This document shows, piece by piece, positions 35,397 through 45,672 of a stretch of DNA of 64,000 nucleotides (its first letter is position 1; each line of letters begins with the position of its first letter). Made by a program: the position numbers and the translations under genes. The DNA lies in assembly GCF_004193775.1 (NCBI RefSeq), contig NC_041007.1:22527501-22591500 (forward strand), read 5' to 3'. The DNA comes from Glycine soja. Lineage: Eukaryota; Streptophyta; Magnoliopsida; Fabales; Fabaceae. The notes under the pieces are model-generated. The model saw only the letters and a list, made by a program, of their open reading frames with translations, had not been told where the DNA came from and ran no database searches.

Positions 35397-36581
35397 TGAA
35401 ATTCTGATACTGGGGACAGATGTCGTACAGGATGTCACGACATCACGCTTCAGAACATGCAGATTATATTTGACAGTGTGTACAGTTTAAACAAGTTAAT
35501 AACACAAGAGAATTGTTAACCCAGTTCGGTGCAACCTCACCTACATCTGGGGGCTACCAAGCCAGGGAGGAAATCCACTAAAATAGTGTTAGTTCAAGGT
35601 CTAACAGCCACTGTTTACAACCTTCTCACCTAACCACTACCCGTGCGATCTCTACCTAAGAGCCACTCTTAGATATGAGAAACCCCGCTCACTCCCTCTC
35701 AAACACTCTCCCGTGTTTACAATCAAATCAAATACACACCAGAGATCAACTCTGAACAAAAGAGATCAACTCTACACACTAGAGATCAACTCTACACACT
35801 AGAGATCAACTCTACACACTAGAGATCAACTCTACACACAAGAGATCAACTCTACACACAAGGTCCAACACTTGATGTTAGGGTACCATCAAGGTGGCTC
35901 ACAAAACACTCAAGTCCCAAAACTCACAAAATAACTCTTCAATCCCGGACTTGGTTCAGAACTCGTGCAGCCTCCATGATTATATAGCAATGTGCGTTTC
36001 TGGGCTGCAACGGCTTGTGCTGGAGGGGATCTATCATTCTTCCTGAAAATCTGTAGTTAAAGAACTAAAAGATACAGTTTGATCTTTTAGTTTTTATCTT
36101 TAATCTTTAATCCCTGAACGAACTCTTCTACTTTGAAATTCGAACTTTAATTATCTTTTAATTCGTTCCAGAAGATAGATCATCTTATCTCTTGCTAACT
36201 GCACAATAATCTGTTAAAGATATAACAGATTTATGTGTCCAGTATTTTCGGGCCAGATGTCAGGACATCGTGTCCGACATCGTGGATTCTGCAGCTTCAA
36301 TTCTTCATTTGACATTTTATCTTGACTTATGCATTGTGCAGCAACTCCAGTATTTTCGGGCAGGATGTCAGGACATTGTATCCGACATCGTGGATCCTGC
36401 AACTTCAATTCTTCATTTGACATTTTATCTTGCCTTGTGCATTGTGCAGCCCGATCTTATTCCTTGACATAACGTTGGACATCATGTGCAGCAACTCCAG
36501 CTTTCCTTCATTGTCTAAGTGCTTATGTTTTAACAAAATCTTAGCCAATCTTTTAAAACTCCGTAGAGCTAAGCACTAACA
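35397..36581 (-). repeat. 3' LTR of element S
   Basis: 1185 bp, sense TGTTAGTGC ... AGAATTTCA. It carries six units of the 20-bp tandem repeat based on AGAGATCAACTCTACACACT (35757-35880), where the other LTR has five. Other than one A/G difference near 36176 it is identical to the 5' LTR by eye. Three GATGTC/GACATC composite motifs lie at 35419-35444, 36256-36281 and 36364-36389. A TATA-like TATATAATC (sense) is near 35972-35980. Confidence 0.95.
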
Positions 36582-37252
36582 ATCTCCCCCTTTGGCAAAT
36601 TTTGTCTAAAACATACTTAGACACTTCCTGAGCAGGTACGAGCAGTTATGCAAGTGGGATCAGCAACTTTCATTATCAGAGTAATCAAGCACAGCGGAAA
36701 TTCTGCAAGTTGCAAATCTACAAGTCTTCTCCAGGATGTCAAGACATCTCACGTGACATCAGCTTTCTGCTCCTGCTCCCCCTGTCTTCATGCTTACTGC
36801 AGCATCTTCTATCAGCTACTAGTCTTTCCAGGATGTCAAGACATCTCTTGTGACATCAGCTTTCTGCTCCCCCTGTCTTCATGCTCTTACTGCAGCATCT
36901 TCTATCAGCTTCTAGTAGCTTACATCAGTCATCCTCAGCAACAGCAGTCTCCCCCTCAAGATCATATTCATACAACTCCCCCTCAAAATCATGAATCATG
37001 CATACATCGTTTCCTACTGCCATACATCGTATCAATCATGCATAATACGACTATTGCATACATATTATCCTACTGCTCAAAATCATGCATAATAGCAAGC
37101 ATAATACTATTACTCCCCCTTTTTAGACAGAATTTGACAAAAGTAGAATGCATGAACTTAAGGTGCAAATATTACAGACCAATAGTAATCAATTGTTCAA
37201 AGGGACATGCCCCTATAGCTAGTAAAAAGCGAAAAATATAAAGGTCTGATGA
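36582..37252 (-). promoter_or_regulatory. 3' UTR with multiple polypurine tracts (element S)
   Basis: The primary tract CCAAAGGGGGAGAT directly precedes the 3' LTR (36582-36595) and would prime plus-strand DNA. Five further AGGGGGAG-type tracts lie near 36776, 36866, 36949, 36978 and 37113. Multiplied tracts are a known Sirevirus feature. Two copies of the 26-bp GATGTC composite motif sit at 36735-36760 and 36832-36857, inside a ~95-bp imperfect duplication. Confidence 0.85.
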
Positions 37253-39151
37253 TCATGGGGTGGCTTCAGAATCATCATCATTGGATTCTGTATCCTCTGC
37301 TGCATCTTCGTCATCGGCTTCTTCTTCTTCTTCCTCAGCTTCTTCTTCTTCTTGCTCAGCTGCTTCTTCTTCCTCAGCTGCTTCACCATCATCAATGCCA
37401 CTTTCTGAGAGCCTTTTGATCAGCCGTTCTAGCTCCATCTTCTTCTCTGTGGTGGCTTTGATGGTTGCTTCCAGCACCTTGCATGTGTCCTTGAGTTCAG
37501 CAATCAGAGCATCCTTGGACACAGCACCTGAAGCAGCAGCTTTCCCTGATGTCGAGACAATGTCTGGGACATGTGTCCCCTCAAACAGTTTGTAGTGCAG
37601 GGATAGAGGAGATTCTCTCTTCATCACAGAGTCAATATTGTTTAAGACATTGGGATGTTGACTCAACATAATGCCACACAATACAGTTGGGAAGGCAATG
37701 GGTAATTTGACAGCAAAAGATTCTGAATGCTTAACAGTTTGATCAAAAATATAGTTTCCAAAATTAAATTTGGACTTGGTTCCAACAGCATACAGAAATT
37801 TACCCAAACCTGTGGCAACAGTGGAAGTATGATTGGTGGGTACCCAGTTTGCAGCGCCAATCCTATGCAGAATTGCATACTTCACACTCAGCTTCCCTGC
37901 AGAAAGCTTCCCTTTCTTTGGCCAATGCTGGACTTGTTTGGCAGTGATTTCCTTGGCAATTTGATGCTCAGAGACATCAATATCCACCATTCCTTCAGTA
38001 GGTCTGCCCAGGTACTTGTTGATCACAGCAGGGGAGAATCTAATACACTTTCCTCTGACAAACACCTTTTGATACTCATCACTCTTTCTGTTTGTTATGT
38101 CAGAGGGAATGTTGACAATGAATTCCCTGACTAGGCTTTCATAACAGTCTCCCAACTTGGTAACTGTCTTCAGTAGTCCAGCAGCCTTGATGAGGTCCAT
38201 GGTCTCCTTGCAATCCAAGGCAGCTCTTCCCAGTTCTCTTTCCAAGGCAAGTCTGCGTTGATACACGAATTTCCACCTTTCAGCATTGCCAATGGAGTGG
38301 AATGAGATGTTGTCCAATGGTGCATCAGGGACATTTTCAGGCACCTTTTTCCCAGATTTCTTGGCCCTCTTTGATGTCGAGACATCTTCATCAGAATCGG
38401 ATGAGGAAATTTCTTTCCTCTTCTTGGAGGGGATTGCAACCTTGCTCCTTCTGGATGTGGTAGGAGTGATTGGAGTGCTCTTCTTCTGGGCCATAGTTTT
38501 GATTCGTCCAGACCTCTTGATGGGGGTTTTTCCCTTTCTGCTTTGTAGTCTTTCTGCAATGCCAGGTGCCAACTTGTTGGCAATGGGTTCCTCATCAGAC
38601 TCTACCTCTTCAAGGTCAATGAGGTCACCTGGAGCAGGTTCTGGTGCCCTTGGTGCAGGGGTCTTCTCTGTGGCTTGATCTTCTTCTTCTGTTGATTCCT
38701 CTTCACTAGGTGAAGGGAGGGCTTCAGTATTTGGAGCGGAAGATGTTGGAACATCTTTATCAACATCAGGCACAGAGACATTCGGGGTGGATGATGTTGG
38801 AACATCTTTCTCAGCATCAGGAACAGAGGCGTCTTTCAAAATGCTACTTACAACACTGCGGATCTTCTTATCCATCTCCGAGTCTACTTCCCTAGGACTT
38901 GTTGCAATGCTAGGGTTTTCAGAAATCTTTACTCCCTGTTGTCGTTTGGGAACCAGTTTTTCAGGAACAGGGGCTTGACCAGGAATCATCTGTATGGGCT
39001 GGATATTGAATTCAGGTCGTTCCTGGTTTGATGGTGCAGAGGGTGAACCATGAGCTGAAGTTTCTTTTGGTGAGGTAGCCATGGAAAAGCAGAGCGTTTG
39101 GAATGGTTTCGTGAATTTCTGAGAGCTATTGGGAAATGCTGATGAAAACAC
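37253..39151 (-). CDS. Env-like protein of element S (632 codons)
   Basis: The third ORF of the Sirevirus, in the same frame as gag-pol, and the 44 codons from the pol UAG to 39151 contain no stop. The first ATG is at 39082; 39151 is GTG, so it is probably made mainly as a readthrough extension. Layout: Pro/Ser/Glu-rich N-terminal third (25-200), basic clusters KKRKE and KRAKKSGKK (243-269), a plant-transposon-protein-like domain (about 285-500) with a short hydrophobic stretch (480-497), a probable coiled coil (545-582) and a highly acidic tail (589-628). There is no signal peptide and no convincing transmembrane anchor. Called envelope-like in the literature; the membrane-glycoprotein role is unproven, and the basic clusters fit a nuclear protein at least as well. 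Confidence 0.85.
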   Translation of the reverse strand: MFSSAFPNSSQKFTKPFQTLCFSMATSPKETSAHGSPSAPSNQERPEFNIQPIQMIPGQAPVPEKLVPKRQQGVKISENPSIATSPREVDSEMDKKIRSVVSSILKDASVPDAEKDVPTSSTPNVSVPDVDKDVPTSSAPNTEALPSPSEEESTEEEDQATEKTPAPRAPEPAPGDLIDLEEVESDEEPIANKLAPGIAERLQSRKGKTPIKRSGRIKTMAQKKSTPITPTTSRRSKVAIPSKKRKEISSSDSDEDVSTSKRAKKSGKKVPENVPDAPLDNISFHSIGNAERWKFVYQRRLALERELGRAALDCKETMDLIKAAGLLKTVTKLGDCYESLVREFIVNIPSDITNRKSDEYQKVFVRGKCIRFSPAVINKYLGRPTEGMVDIDVSEHQIAKEITAKQVQHWPKKGKLSAGKLSVKYAILHRIGAANWVPTNHTSTVATGLGKFLYAVGTKSKFNFGNYIFDQTVKHSESFAVKLPIAFPTVLCGIMLSQHPNVLNNIDSVMKRESPLSLHYKLFEGTHVPDIVSTSGKAAASGAVSKDALIAELKDTCKVLEATIKATTEKKMELERLIKRLSESGIDDGEAAEEEEAAEQEEEEAEEEEEEADDEDAAEDTESNDDDSEATP

Positions 39152-39277
39152 GAATGCTACGAAAATATAAATTTGAATGAGGAATGTAGAGGGACGTGTG
39201 AAGCAACGGTCGAATTTGCTTTGTAGTGAACGTGCTATTAATGTTAAGTGATACGTTTGAGCACGTTCAGATTGCAG

Positions 39278-39286
39278 TAGCTGCTA
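39278..39286 (-). promoter_or_regulatory. Readthrough stop context UAG-CAG-CUA
   Basis: The pol stop is UAG (39284-39286), followed by CAG CUA. This fits the CAR-YYA consensus known to promote UAG readthrough in tobamovirus RNAs and reported for SIRE1. The frame then stays open into the env-like ORF. Confidence 0.85.
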
Positions 39287-42200
39287 TAATTCCTCTAGCA
39301 GACAAATGCCCAGCTTGCCCCTCAGTTTTTCAAACTGTTTTGCATCCAATGCCTTTGTGAAAATATCTGCTATTTGTTCCTCAGTGTCAACATGCTTCAG
39401 TGTGATCACTTTATCATCAACAAGCTCTCTGATATAGTGATGTCTAATGTCAATGTGCTTGGTTCTGCTGTGTTGCACAGGATTTTTAGAAATATTAATA
39501 GCACTCAAGTTGTCACAGTATAATGTCATGACATCTTGTTCGACATTGTACTCCTTCAGCATCTGCTTCATCCAAACTAGTTGTGAACAGCTGCTTCCTG
39601 CTGCAATATACTCTGCTTCTGCAGTAGATAGGGACACACAGTTCTGCTTCTTGCTGAACCAAGAAATAAGATTGTTGCCCAGATAGAAGCATCCACCAGA
39701 AGTGCTTTTTCTGTCATCTGCACTTCCAGCCCAATCAGCATCACAATACCCAACCAGCATTGAATCTGAACAATGACAGTACATAATCCCATAGTCACTG
39801 GTGCCATTTACATATTTCAGAATTCTCTTTACTTGATTCAAGTGACTTATCTTGGGATTGGCTTGATATCTTGCACAAACACCTACTGCATAGGTGATGT
39901 CGGGTCTGCTAGCTGTTAAATATAGTAAGCTCCCAATCATGCTTCTGTACAGACTTTGATCAACACTGGTGCCAGCTTCATCTTTTGACAGCTTCAAGTG
40001 AGTAGGTGCAGGTGTTCTTTTATGGCTGGCATTCTCCATTCCAAACTTCTTGACAATGTTCTTTGCATACTTGCTTTGTGAGAGGAATATGGAGTCTTCC
40101 ATCTGCTTCACTTGAAGTCCCAGAAAATAAGTCAGCTCACCAACAAGACTCATCTCAAACTCAGATTGCATCTGTTGAACAAAATGTCGAAGCATCTCAT
40201 TCGACATCCCTCCAAACACAATGTCATCAACATATATTTGTGCTATCATCAAGTTATCAGCATCTTGTTTGACAAAGAGAGTCTTGTCAATTCCTCCCTT
40301 CCTATACCCTTGCTGAGTTAGGAACTCTGTTAGCCTTTCATACCAAGCTCTTGGAGCTTGCTTCAATCCATAGAGAGCCTTCTTGAGCCTGTATACATGA
40401 TCTGGATGAGTTGGATCTACAAATCCCTTTGGCTGCTCCACATAGGCTTCTTCATTCAGGTATCCATTCAGAAACGCGCTCTTCACATCCATCTGGTACA
40501 GCTTGAATTTGAGGATGCAAGCTACACCAAGTAACAATCTGATGGACTCAAGCCTAGCAACTGGGGCAAAAGTTTCATCAAAGTCTACACCTTCAATCTG
40601 AGTGTAGCCTTGAGCAACAAGTCTGGCCTTGTTTCTGGTTATAACACCTTCTTCATCGGTTTTGTTCTTGAAGATCCACTTGGTGCCAATTACATTAGTT
40701 CCCTCGGGTCTCGGAACTAGCTCCCAGACTTCATTCCTTTTGAATTGCTCCAATTCTTCTTGCATAGCATTGATCCAGAACTCATCAGCCAGTGCCTCTT
40801 TCACATTCTTGGGCTCAATTTTGGAGACAAAACATGAGTTGGAGACAATCTCAATCTCCCTTGATCTTGTAGTGACTCCTCTGTTTGGATCTCCTATAAT
40901 CAGCTCCTTGGGGTGCATCTTCTGGATTCTAATGGAGGATTTCTTGTCAGGTTGAGTGATGCTTGGTTCATCTGTAGCAGAATCAGAGTTTTCTGCATTC
41001 TCTGCACTGTTAGCTGTATCTGCTACATTGTCTCCCGATGTTCTGACATCTTCTTCGACATCCTTCTTTCTTGCTGGAGTTAGATCATCAACAACCACAT
41101 TGATGGATTCCATCACAGTTCTGGTTCTGGAATTGAATACTCTATATGCTCTGCTGTTTGTAGAGTATCCCAGGAATATTCCTGCATTACTCTTGGGATC
41201 CATCTTTCTCCTTTGCTCTCTATCTGCCAAAATGTAACATGGACTTCCAAAGATGTGGAAGTGCTTGACAGTTGGCTTCCTCCCTTTCCAGATTTCATAC
41301 AGTGTGGTTGGAGTCCCTCTTCTCAGTGTGACTCTATTGTGGATGTAGCATGCTGTGTTCATGGCTTCAGCCCAGAGATTATAGGGAAGTTCTTTGGCAT
41401 GAAGCATGACCCTAGCAGCCTCTTGCAAAGTCCTGTTTTTCCTCTCAACTATGCCATTCTGTTGTGGTGTAATGGCTGCAGAGAACTCATGAGTGATGCC
41501 TTCAGATGTGCAGAATTCAGTGAACCTGCTGTTTTCAAACTCTCTGCCATGGTCACTCCTGATTCTCTTGATGACACAGTCTTTTTCTCTTTGAAGTCTT
41601 AGACTCAACTCCTTGAATACTTCAAAGGTGTCTGATTTTTCTCTGATAAAGTTGACCCAGGTAAATCTGGAGAAATCATCCACAACAACATAGGCATACC
41701 TCTTTCCTCCAAGGCTTTCAACTTGCATAGGCCCCATCAAGTCCATGTGAAGTAGTTCCAGCACCCTGGAAGTGGTCTGATGTTGAAGCTTCTGGTGGGA
41801 CATCTTGACTTGCTTTCCAATCTGACATTCACCACAAATTCTGCCTTCTTCTATTTTCAGATTGGGAATGCCTCTAACAGCACCTTTGTCAATGATTTTC
41901 TTCATGCCTCTTAAGTGCAGATGTTCAAATCTTTGATGCCATATTCTGACTTCATCTTCTTTGGAGAATAGACATGTGGAGGAGTAACTGGTTTCTTGAG
42001 GTGTCCATAGGTAACAGTTGTCCTTTGATCTGCTGCCCTTCATTAGAACTTCACTCTTCTCATTTGTCACCAAGCATTCTGACTTTGTGAAGTTTACATT
42101 GAATCCTTCATCACACAGCTGACTGATGCTGATCAAGTTTGCAGTCAGTCCCTTCACCAGTAGTACTTTGTTCAGACTAGGAAGTCCATCATGAACTAGC

Positions 42201-44014
42201 TTTCCCATTCCAATGATCTTTCCTTTAGAGCCATCTCCAAATGTCACATAGCTAGTGGAGCAGGGCTCAATGTTCACCAGGAATTCTTTGACTCCTGTCA
42301 TGTGTCTGGAACAGCCGCTATCTAGGTACCAATCTTCCTTAGCTGATGCTCTAAGTGAGGTATGAACAACAAGACTAACAGTCTTGTGTTTTGGAACCCA
42401 CACCATCTTCCTTCCACTGCTGCTACTTTGAGTTCCATGATGTGGATGGCCATGTAAATGATAGCAAAAGGGCTTTATGTGACCATACTTGCCACAGTAG
42501 TGACACCTCCACTTCTTTCTTTTGCTCCTTTTCTGCTGCGTTCCATGATGTCGAGACCGATGTTGTGACATCGTGGCTCCAGTGCTGTTTTTGGCAGGAA
42601 CAAATTCTGTCATGGTTGTTCTGCCAGCAGACTTAGAATTAAATCCAAGTCCTCTCTGGTTTCCAACATTCTTTCCAAGCTGTAGCACCTCATCAAGCGT
42701 ATCTGAGCCTTTACTCAGCATCTTTATTGATTTTGTCATGTTTTCCAGTTTAGAGTTCAGAAAACCAACTTCTCCTTTAAGCTCAGAGATCTCCTCTTCA
42801 TGTGCCTCCTTTTCAGCCTCCAGATTTGCAATGACCTTCTTCAGTTGAGCTTCTTGCTGAAGAATCTTCTCACTTTTGATGCATAGTTCTCTATAGGATG
42901 TGGCAAGCTCATCAAAAGTGATTTCACTATCTGTATCACTATCTTCAGCAGAGTCAAATCTCCCAGTGAGTGCATTCACATCTCTGTCAGAATCACTTTC
43001 TTGTTCACTCTCTGTATCATCAGATCGACATACAGAAAGTCCTTTCCTCTGCTTCTTGAGATGAGTGGGACATTCAGCTATGATGTGTCCATAGCCTTTA
43101 CACCCATGGCATTGAATTCCTTTGCTGTGACTGGGCTTTTCATCTGATCTTTTCTGGTATTCACTACCTTTCCTGATGTCGAAAGGGATGTTCCGGACAT
43201 GTGGTTTCTGCCTCCTGTCCATTCTGTTCATCACTTTGTTGAACTGTTTTCCAAGGAGCACAACTGCGTTAGTCAGACCTTCATCAGTATCCAGGTCATA
43301 CTCATCTTCTTCTCCTTCATCATTTGACACGAAAGCCAGATTCTTGCTCTTCTTTTCAGCCCTATCTGAGAGTCCTAGCTCAAAGGTTTGAAGGGAACCA
43401 ATGAGTTCATCTACTCTCATGTTGCAAATGTCTTGGGCCTCCTCTATTGCAGTGACTTTCATGTCAAATCTCTTAGGCAAGGATCTGAGGATCTTTCTCA
43501 CCAGCTTTTCATCTGTCATCCTCTCTCCCAAGGCAGTGCAAGCATTGGCAATTTCAAGAATGTTCATGTGGAAGTCATGAATACATTCTTCCTCCTTCAT
43601 CTTCAGATTTTCGAATTTTGTGGCCAATAGTTGCAATCTGGACATCTTCACTTTGGAGGTTCCTTCATGAGTGGTTTTCAGGATCTCCCAAGCATCCTTG
43701 GCCACTGTACATGTGTTGATCAGTCTGAAGATATTCTTGTCAACTCCATTGAATAGAGCATTCAAAGCTTTGGAGTTTCCAAGTGCCAATTCGTCTTCTT
43801 CTTTAGTCCAGTCTTCTTCTGGCTTCAATTCATCAGTGGGCTTTCCTTCTGTGTCCAGCATCTTGGGATGTTCCCAGCCTTTGATGACAGCTTTCCAGGT
43901 TCTGCTATCCAGTGATTTGAGAAAGGCCACCATCCTTGCTTTCCAGTATTCATAGTTGGTCCCATCCAGAATTGGTGGTCTGTTCACTGGTCCTCCTTCT
44001 TTCTCCATGTTCAT
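39284..44014 (-). CDS. Gag-Pol polyprotein of element S (1576 aa, intact)
   Basis: A single uninterrupted frame. Gag: UBN2-type capsid region (about 15-215), CCHC zinc knuckles at 302-315 and 504-517 separated by an acidic linker and a coiled coil (380-435). Protease: D565-S-G. Integrase: zinc site H693/H698/C727/C730 and core D758, D821, E857 (D,D-35-E spacing). Reverse transcriptase: about 1097-1340, with the first Asp at 1176 and YVDD at 1261-1264. RNase H: Asp1425, Glu1466-1468 region, Asp1501, Asp1550. All catalytic residues are present and the length is normal for SIRE1. The starting ATG lies 42 nt after the primer site. By family knowledge it assembles cytoplasmic particles, copies the RNA and integrates the DNA. 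Confidence 0.96.
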   Translation of the reverse strand: MNMEKEGGPVNRPPILDGTNYEYWKARMVAFLKSLDSRTWKAVIKGWEHPKMLDTEGKPTDELKPEEDWTKEEDELALGNSKALNALFNGVDKNIFRLINTCTVAKDAWEILKTTHEGTSKVKMSRLQLLATKFENLKMKEEECIHDFHMNILEIANACTALGERMTDEKLVRKILRSLPKRFDMKVTAIEEAQDICNMRVDELIGSLQTFELGLSDRAEKKSKNLAFVSNDEGEEDEYDLDTDEGLTNAVVLLGKQFNKVMNRMDRRQKPHVRNIPFDIRKGSEYQKRSDEKPSHSKGIQCHGCKGYGHIIAECPTHLKKQRKGLSVCRSDDTESEQESDSDRDVNALTGRFDSAEDSDTDSEITFDELATSYRELCIKSEKILQQEAQLKKVIANLEAEKEAHEEEISELKGEVGFLNSKLENMTKSIKMLSKGSDTLDEVLQLGKNVGNQRGLGFNSKSAGRTTMTEFVPAKNSTGATMSQHRSRHHGTQQKRSKRKKWRCHYCGKYGHIKPFCYHLHGHPHHGTQSSSSGRKMVWVPKHKTVSLVVHTSLRASAKEDWYLDSGCSRHMTGVKEFLVNIEPCSTSYVTFGDGSKGKIIGMGKLVHDGLPSLNKVLLVKGLTANLISISQLCDEGFNVNFTKSECLVTNEKSEVLMKGSRSKDNCYLWTPQETSYSSTCLFSKEDEVRIWHQRFEHLHLRGMKKIIDKGAVRGIPNLKIEEGRICGECQIGKQVKMSHQKLQHQTTSRVLELLHMDLMGPMQVESLGGKRYAYVVVDDFSRFTWVNFIREKSDTFEVFKELSLRLQREKDCVIKRIRSDHGREFENSRFTEFCTSEGITHEFSAAITPQQNGIVERKNRTLQEAARVMLHAKELPYNLWAEAMNTACYIHNRVTLRRGTPTTLYEIWKGRKPTVKHFHIFGSPCYILADREQRRKMDPKSNAGIFLGYSTNSRAYRVFNSRTRTVMESINVVVDDLTPARKKDVEEDVRTSGDNVADTANSAENAENSDSATDEPSITQPDKKSSIRIQKMHPKELIIGDPNRGVTTRSREIEIVSNSCFVSKIEPKNVKEALADEFWINAMQEELEQFKRNEVWELVPRPEGTNVIGTKWIFKNKTDEEGVITRNKARLVAQGYTQIEGVDFDETFAPVARLESIRLLLGVACILKFKLYQMDVKSAFLNGYLNEEAYVEQPKGFVDPTHPDHVYRLKKALYGLKQAPRAWYERLTEFLTQQGYRKGGIDKTLFVKQDADNLMIAQIYVDDIVFGGMSNEMLRHFVQQMQSEFEMSLVGELTYFLGLQVKQMEDSIFLSQSKYAKNIVKKFGMENASHKRTPAPTHLKLSKDEAGTSVDQSLYRSMIGSLLYLTASRPDITYAVGVCARYQANPKISHLNQVKRILKYVNGTSDYGIMYCHCSDSMLVGYCDADWAGSADDRKSTSGGCFYLGNNLISWFSKKQNCVSLSTAEAEYIAAGSSCSQLVWMKQMLKEYNVEQDVMTLYCDNLSAINISKNPVQHSRTKHIDIRHHYIRELVDDKVITLKHVDTEEQIADIFTKALDAKQFEKLRGKLGICLLEEL

Positions 44015-44055
44015 CAGAATTTATCTCCCTAGATCTCACTCAGTGATTTCGAGTG

Positions 44056-44070
44056 CCTGCTCTGATACCA
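44056..44070 (-). promoter_or_regulatory. Primer-binding site, tRNA-iMet (element S)
   Basis: In sense TGGTATCAGAGCAGG, 2 nt after the end of the 5' LTR. It is complementary to the initiator tRNA-Met 3' end. Confidence 0.95.
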
Positions 44071-44072
44071 AT

Positions 44073-45237
44073 TGAAATTCTGATACTGGGGACAGATGTC
44101 GTACAGGATGTCACGACATCACGCTTCAGAACATGCAGATTATATTTGACAGTGTGTACAGTTTAAACAAGTTAATAACACAAGAGAATTGTTAACCCAG
44201 TTCGGTGCAACCTCACCTACATCTGGGGGCTACCAAGCCAGGGAGGAAATCCACTAAAATAGTGTTAGTTCAAGGTCTAACAGCCACTGTTTACAACCTT
44301 CTCACCTAACCACTACCCGTGCGATCTCTACCTAAGAGCCACTCTTAGATATGAGAAACCCCGCTCACTCCCTCTCAAACACTCTCCCGTGTTTACAATC
44401 AAATCAAATACACACCAGAGATCAACTCTGAACAAAAGAGATCAACTCTACACACTAGAGATCAACTCTACACACTAGAGATCAACTCTACACACAAGAG
44501 ATCAACTCTACACACAAGGTCCAACACTTGATGTTAGGGTACCATCAAGGTGGCTCACAAAACACTCAAGTCCCAAAACTCACAAAATAACTCTTCAATC
44601 CCGGACTTGGTTCAGAACTCGTGCAGCCTCCATGATTATATAGCAATGTGCGTTTCTGGGCTGCAACGGCTTGTGCTGGAGGGGATCTATCATTCTTCCT
44701 GAAAATCTGTAGTTAAAGAACTAAAAGATACAGTTTGATCTTTTAGTTTTTATCTTTAATCTTTAATCCCTGAACGAACTCTTCTACTTTGAAATTCGAA
44801 CTTTAATTATCTTTTAATTCGTTCCAGAAGATAAATCATCTTATCTCTTGCTAACTGCACAATAATCTGTTAAAGATATAACAGATTTATGTGTCCAGTA
44901 TTTTCGGGCCAGATGTCAGGACATCGTGTCCGACATCGTGGATTCTGCAGCTTCAATTCTTCATTTGACATTTTATCTTGACTTATGCATTGTGCAGCAA
45001 CTCCAGTATTTTCGGGCAGGATGTCAGGACATTGTATCCGACATCGTGGATCCTGCAACTTCAATTCTTCATTTGACATTTTATCTTGCCTTGTGCATTG
45101 TGCAGCCCGATCTTATTCCTTGACATAACGTTGGACATCATGTGCAGCAACTCCAGCTTTCCTTCATTGTCTAAGTGCTTATGTTTTAACAAAATCTTAG
45201 CCAATCTTTTAAAACTCCGTAGAGCTAAGCACTAACA
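44073..45237 (-). repeat. 5' LTR of element S
   Basis: 1165 bp with five units of the 20-bp repeat (44411-44517), one fewer than the 3' LTR. Composite GATGTC motifs lie at 44095-44120, 44912-44937 and 45020-45045. It provides the promoter for gag-pol; both ends (TG/CA) are intact. Confidence 0.95.
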
Positions 45238-45242
45238 AGCAT

Positions 45243-45672
45243 AAGCTTGCACTAAAGAATGCTAATGTAGATTTGCAAAATAAATAAATAACTGACATAG
45301 TGATAGGAAATCGAATAAATAGAATGAGAATAGAAATGGATAGAATAGAAGTGAGGAGTACACTTAGTAATAAAGGATGTGGGATTGAAACGTGGGAAAA
45401 ATAAGATGCATAATGAGATATTTATAATGTATTATTAATTAAACTAACTAGCTAGGCAATGATAAAAAAAGAAAATCACATTGAAGTATAAACGATAGAG
45501 ACAATAAAGAAATACAATAAAATAAAGAGCTATTCACTAATATGTATAATTATTTTTATTTTTTTATTTCTTTTTCTTTTTTTTTCTTTGTTTTCTTTTT
45601 TTTGTTTTTTGTTTTTGTTTCTTTTTGCTTTTTTTGTCAAAGTCAAAGGATTGACTTTGACTTAGTCAACAC
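45243..45672. other. AT-rich sequence between elements S and B
   Basis: No gene. It probably continues the Tat-type LTR fragment interrupted by element S. It includes a long T-rich low-complexity tract at 45540-45630 and the palindromic phrase GTCAAAG-GATTGACTTTGAC near 45637-45660. Confidence 0.4.

Larger units (their letters stand above)
35397..45237 (-). mobile_element. SIRE1-like: Complete SIRE1-type Sirevirus (element S)
   Basis: A 9841-bp element flanked by the 5-bp duplication AGCAT (35392-35396, 45238-45242). In sense order it has a 5' LTR (45237-44073), tRNA-iMet primer site, uninterrupted gag-pol (44014-39284), env-like ORF behind a UAG (39283-37253), a 3' UTR with repeated polypurine tracts, and a 3' LTR (36581-35397). 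By eye the two LTRs differ by one substitution and one 20-bp repeat unit, so the insertion is very recent (tens of thousands of years at the commonly used 1.3e-8 rate). It is structurally complete and could still be mobile. Confidence 0.95.

Noticed and set aside
36214..36423. Small minus ORF duplicated at 44870-45079 (MSNEELKLQDP...)
   Set aside because: Present in both LTRs of element S simply because the LTRs are duplicates. It consists of two internal near-repeats of U3 and has no protein homology that I recognise.
37253..39151. Calling the 632-codon ORF a true viral envelope glycoprotein
   Set aside because: No signal peptide, no convincing transmembrane anchor, nuclear-like basic clusters and an acidic tail. 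I kept the neutral label env-like.
37260..43955. Numerous plus-strand ORFs of 60-135 codons across 37-44 kb
   Set aside because: They are antisense shadows of the gag-pol and env-like ORFs. They are Ser/Leu-rich by codon complementarity and have no independent domain.
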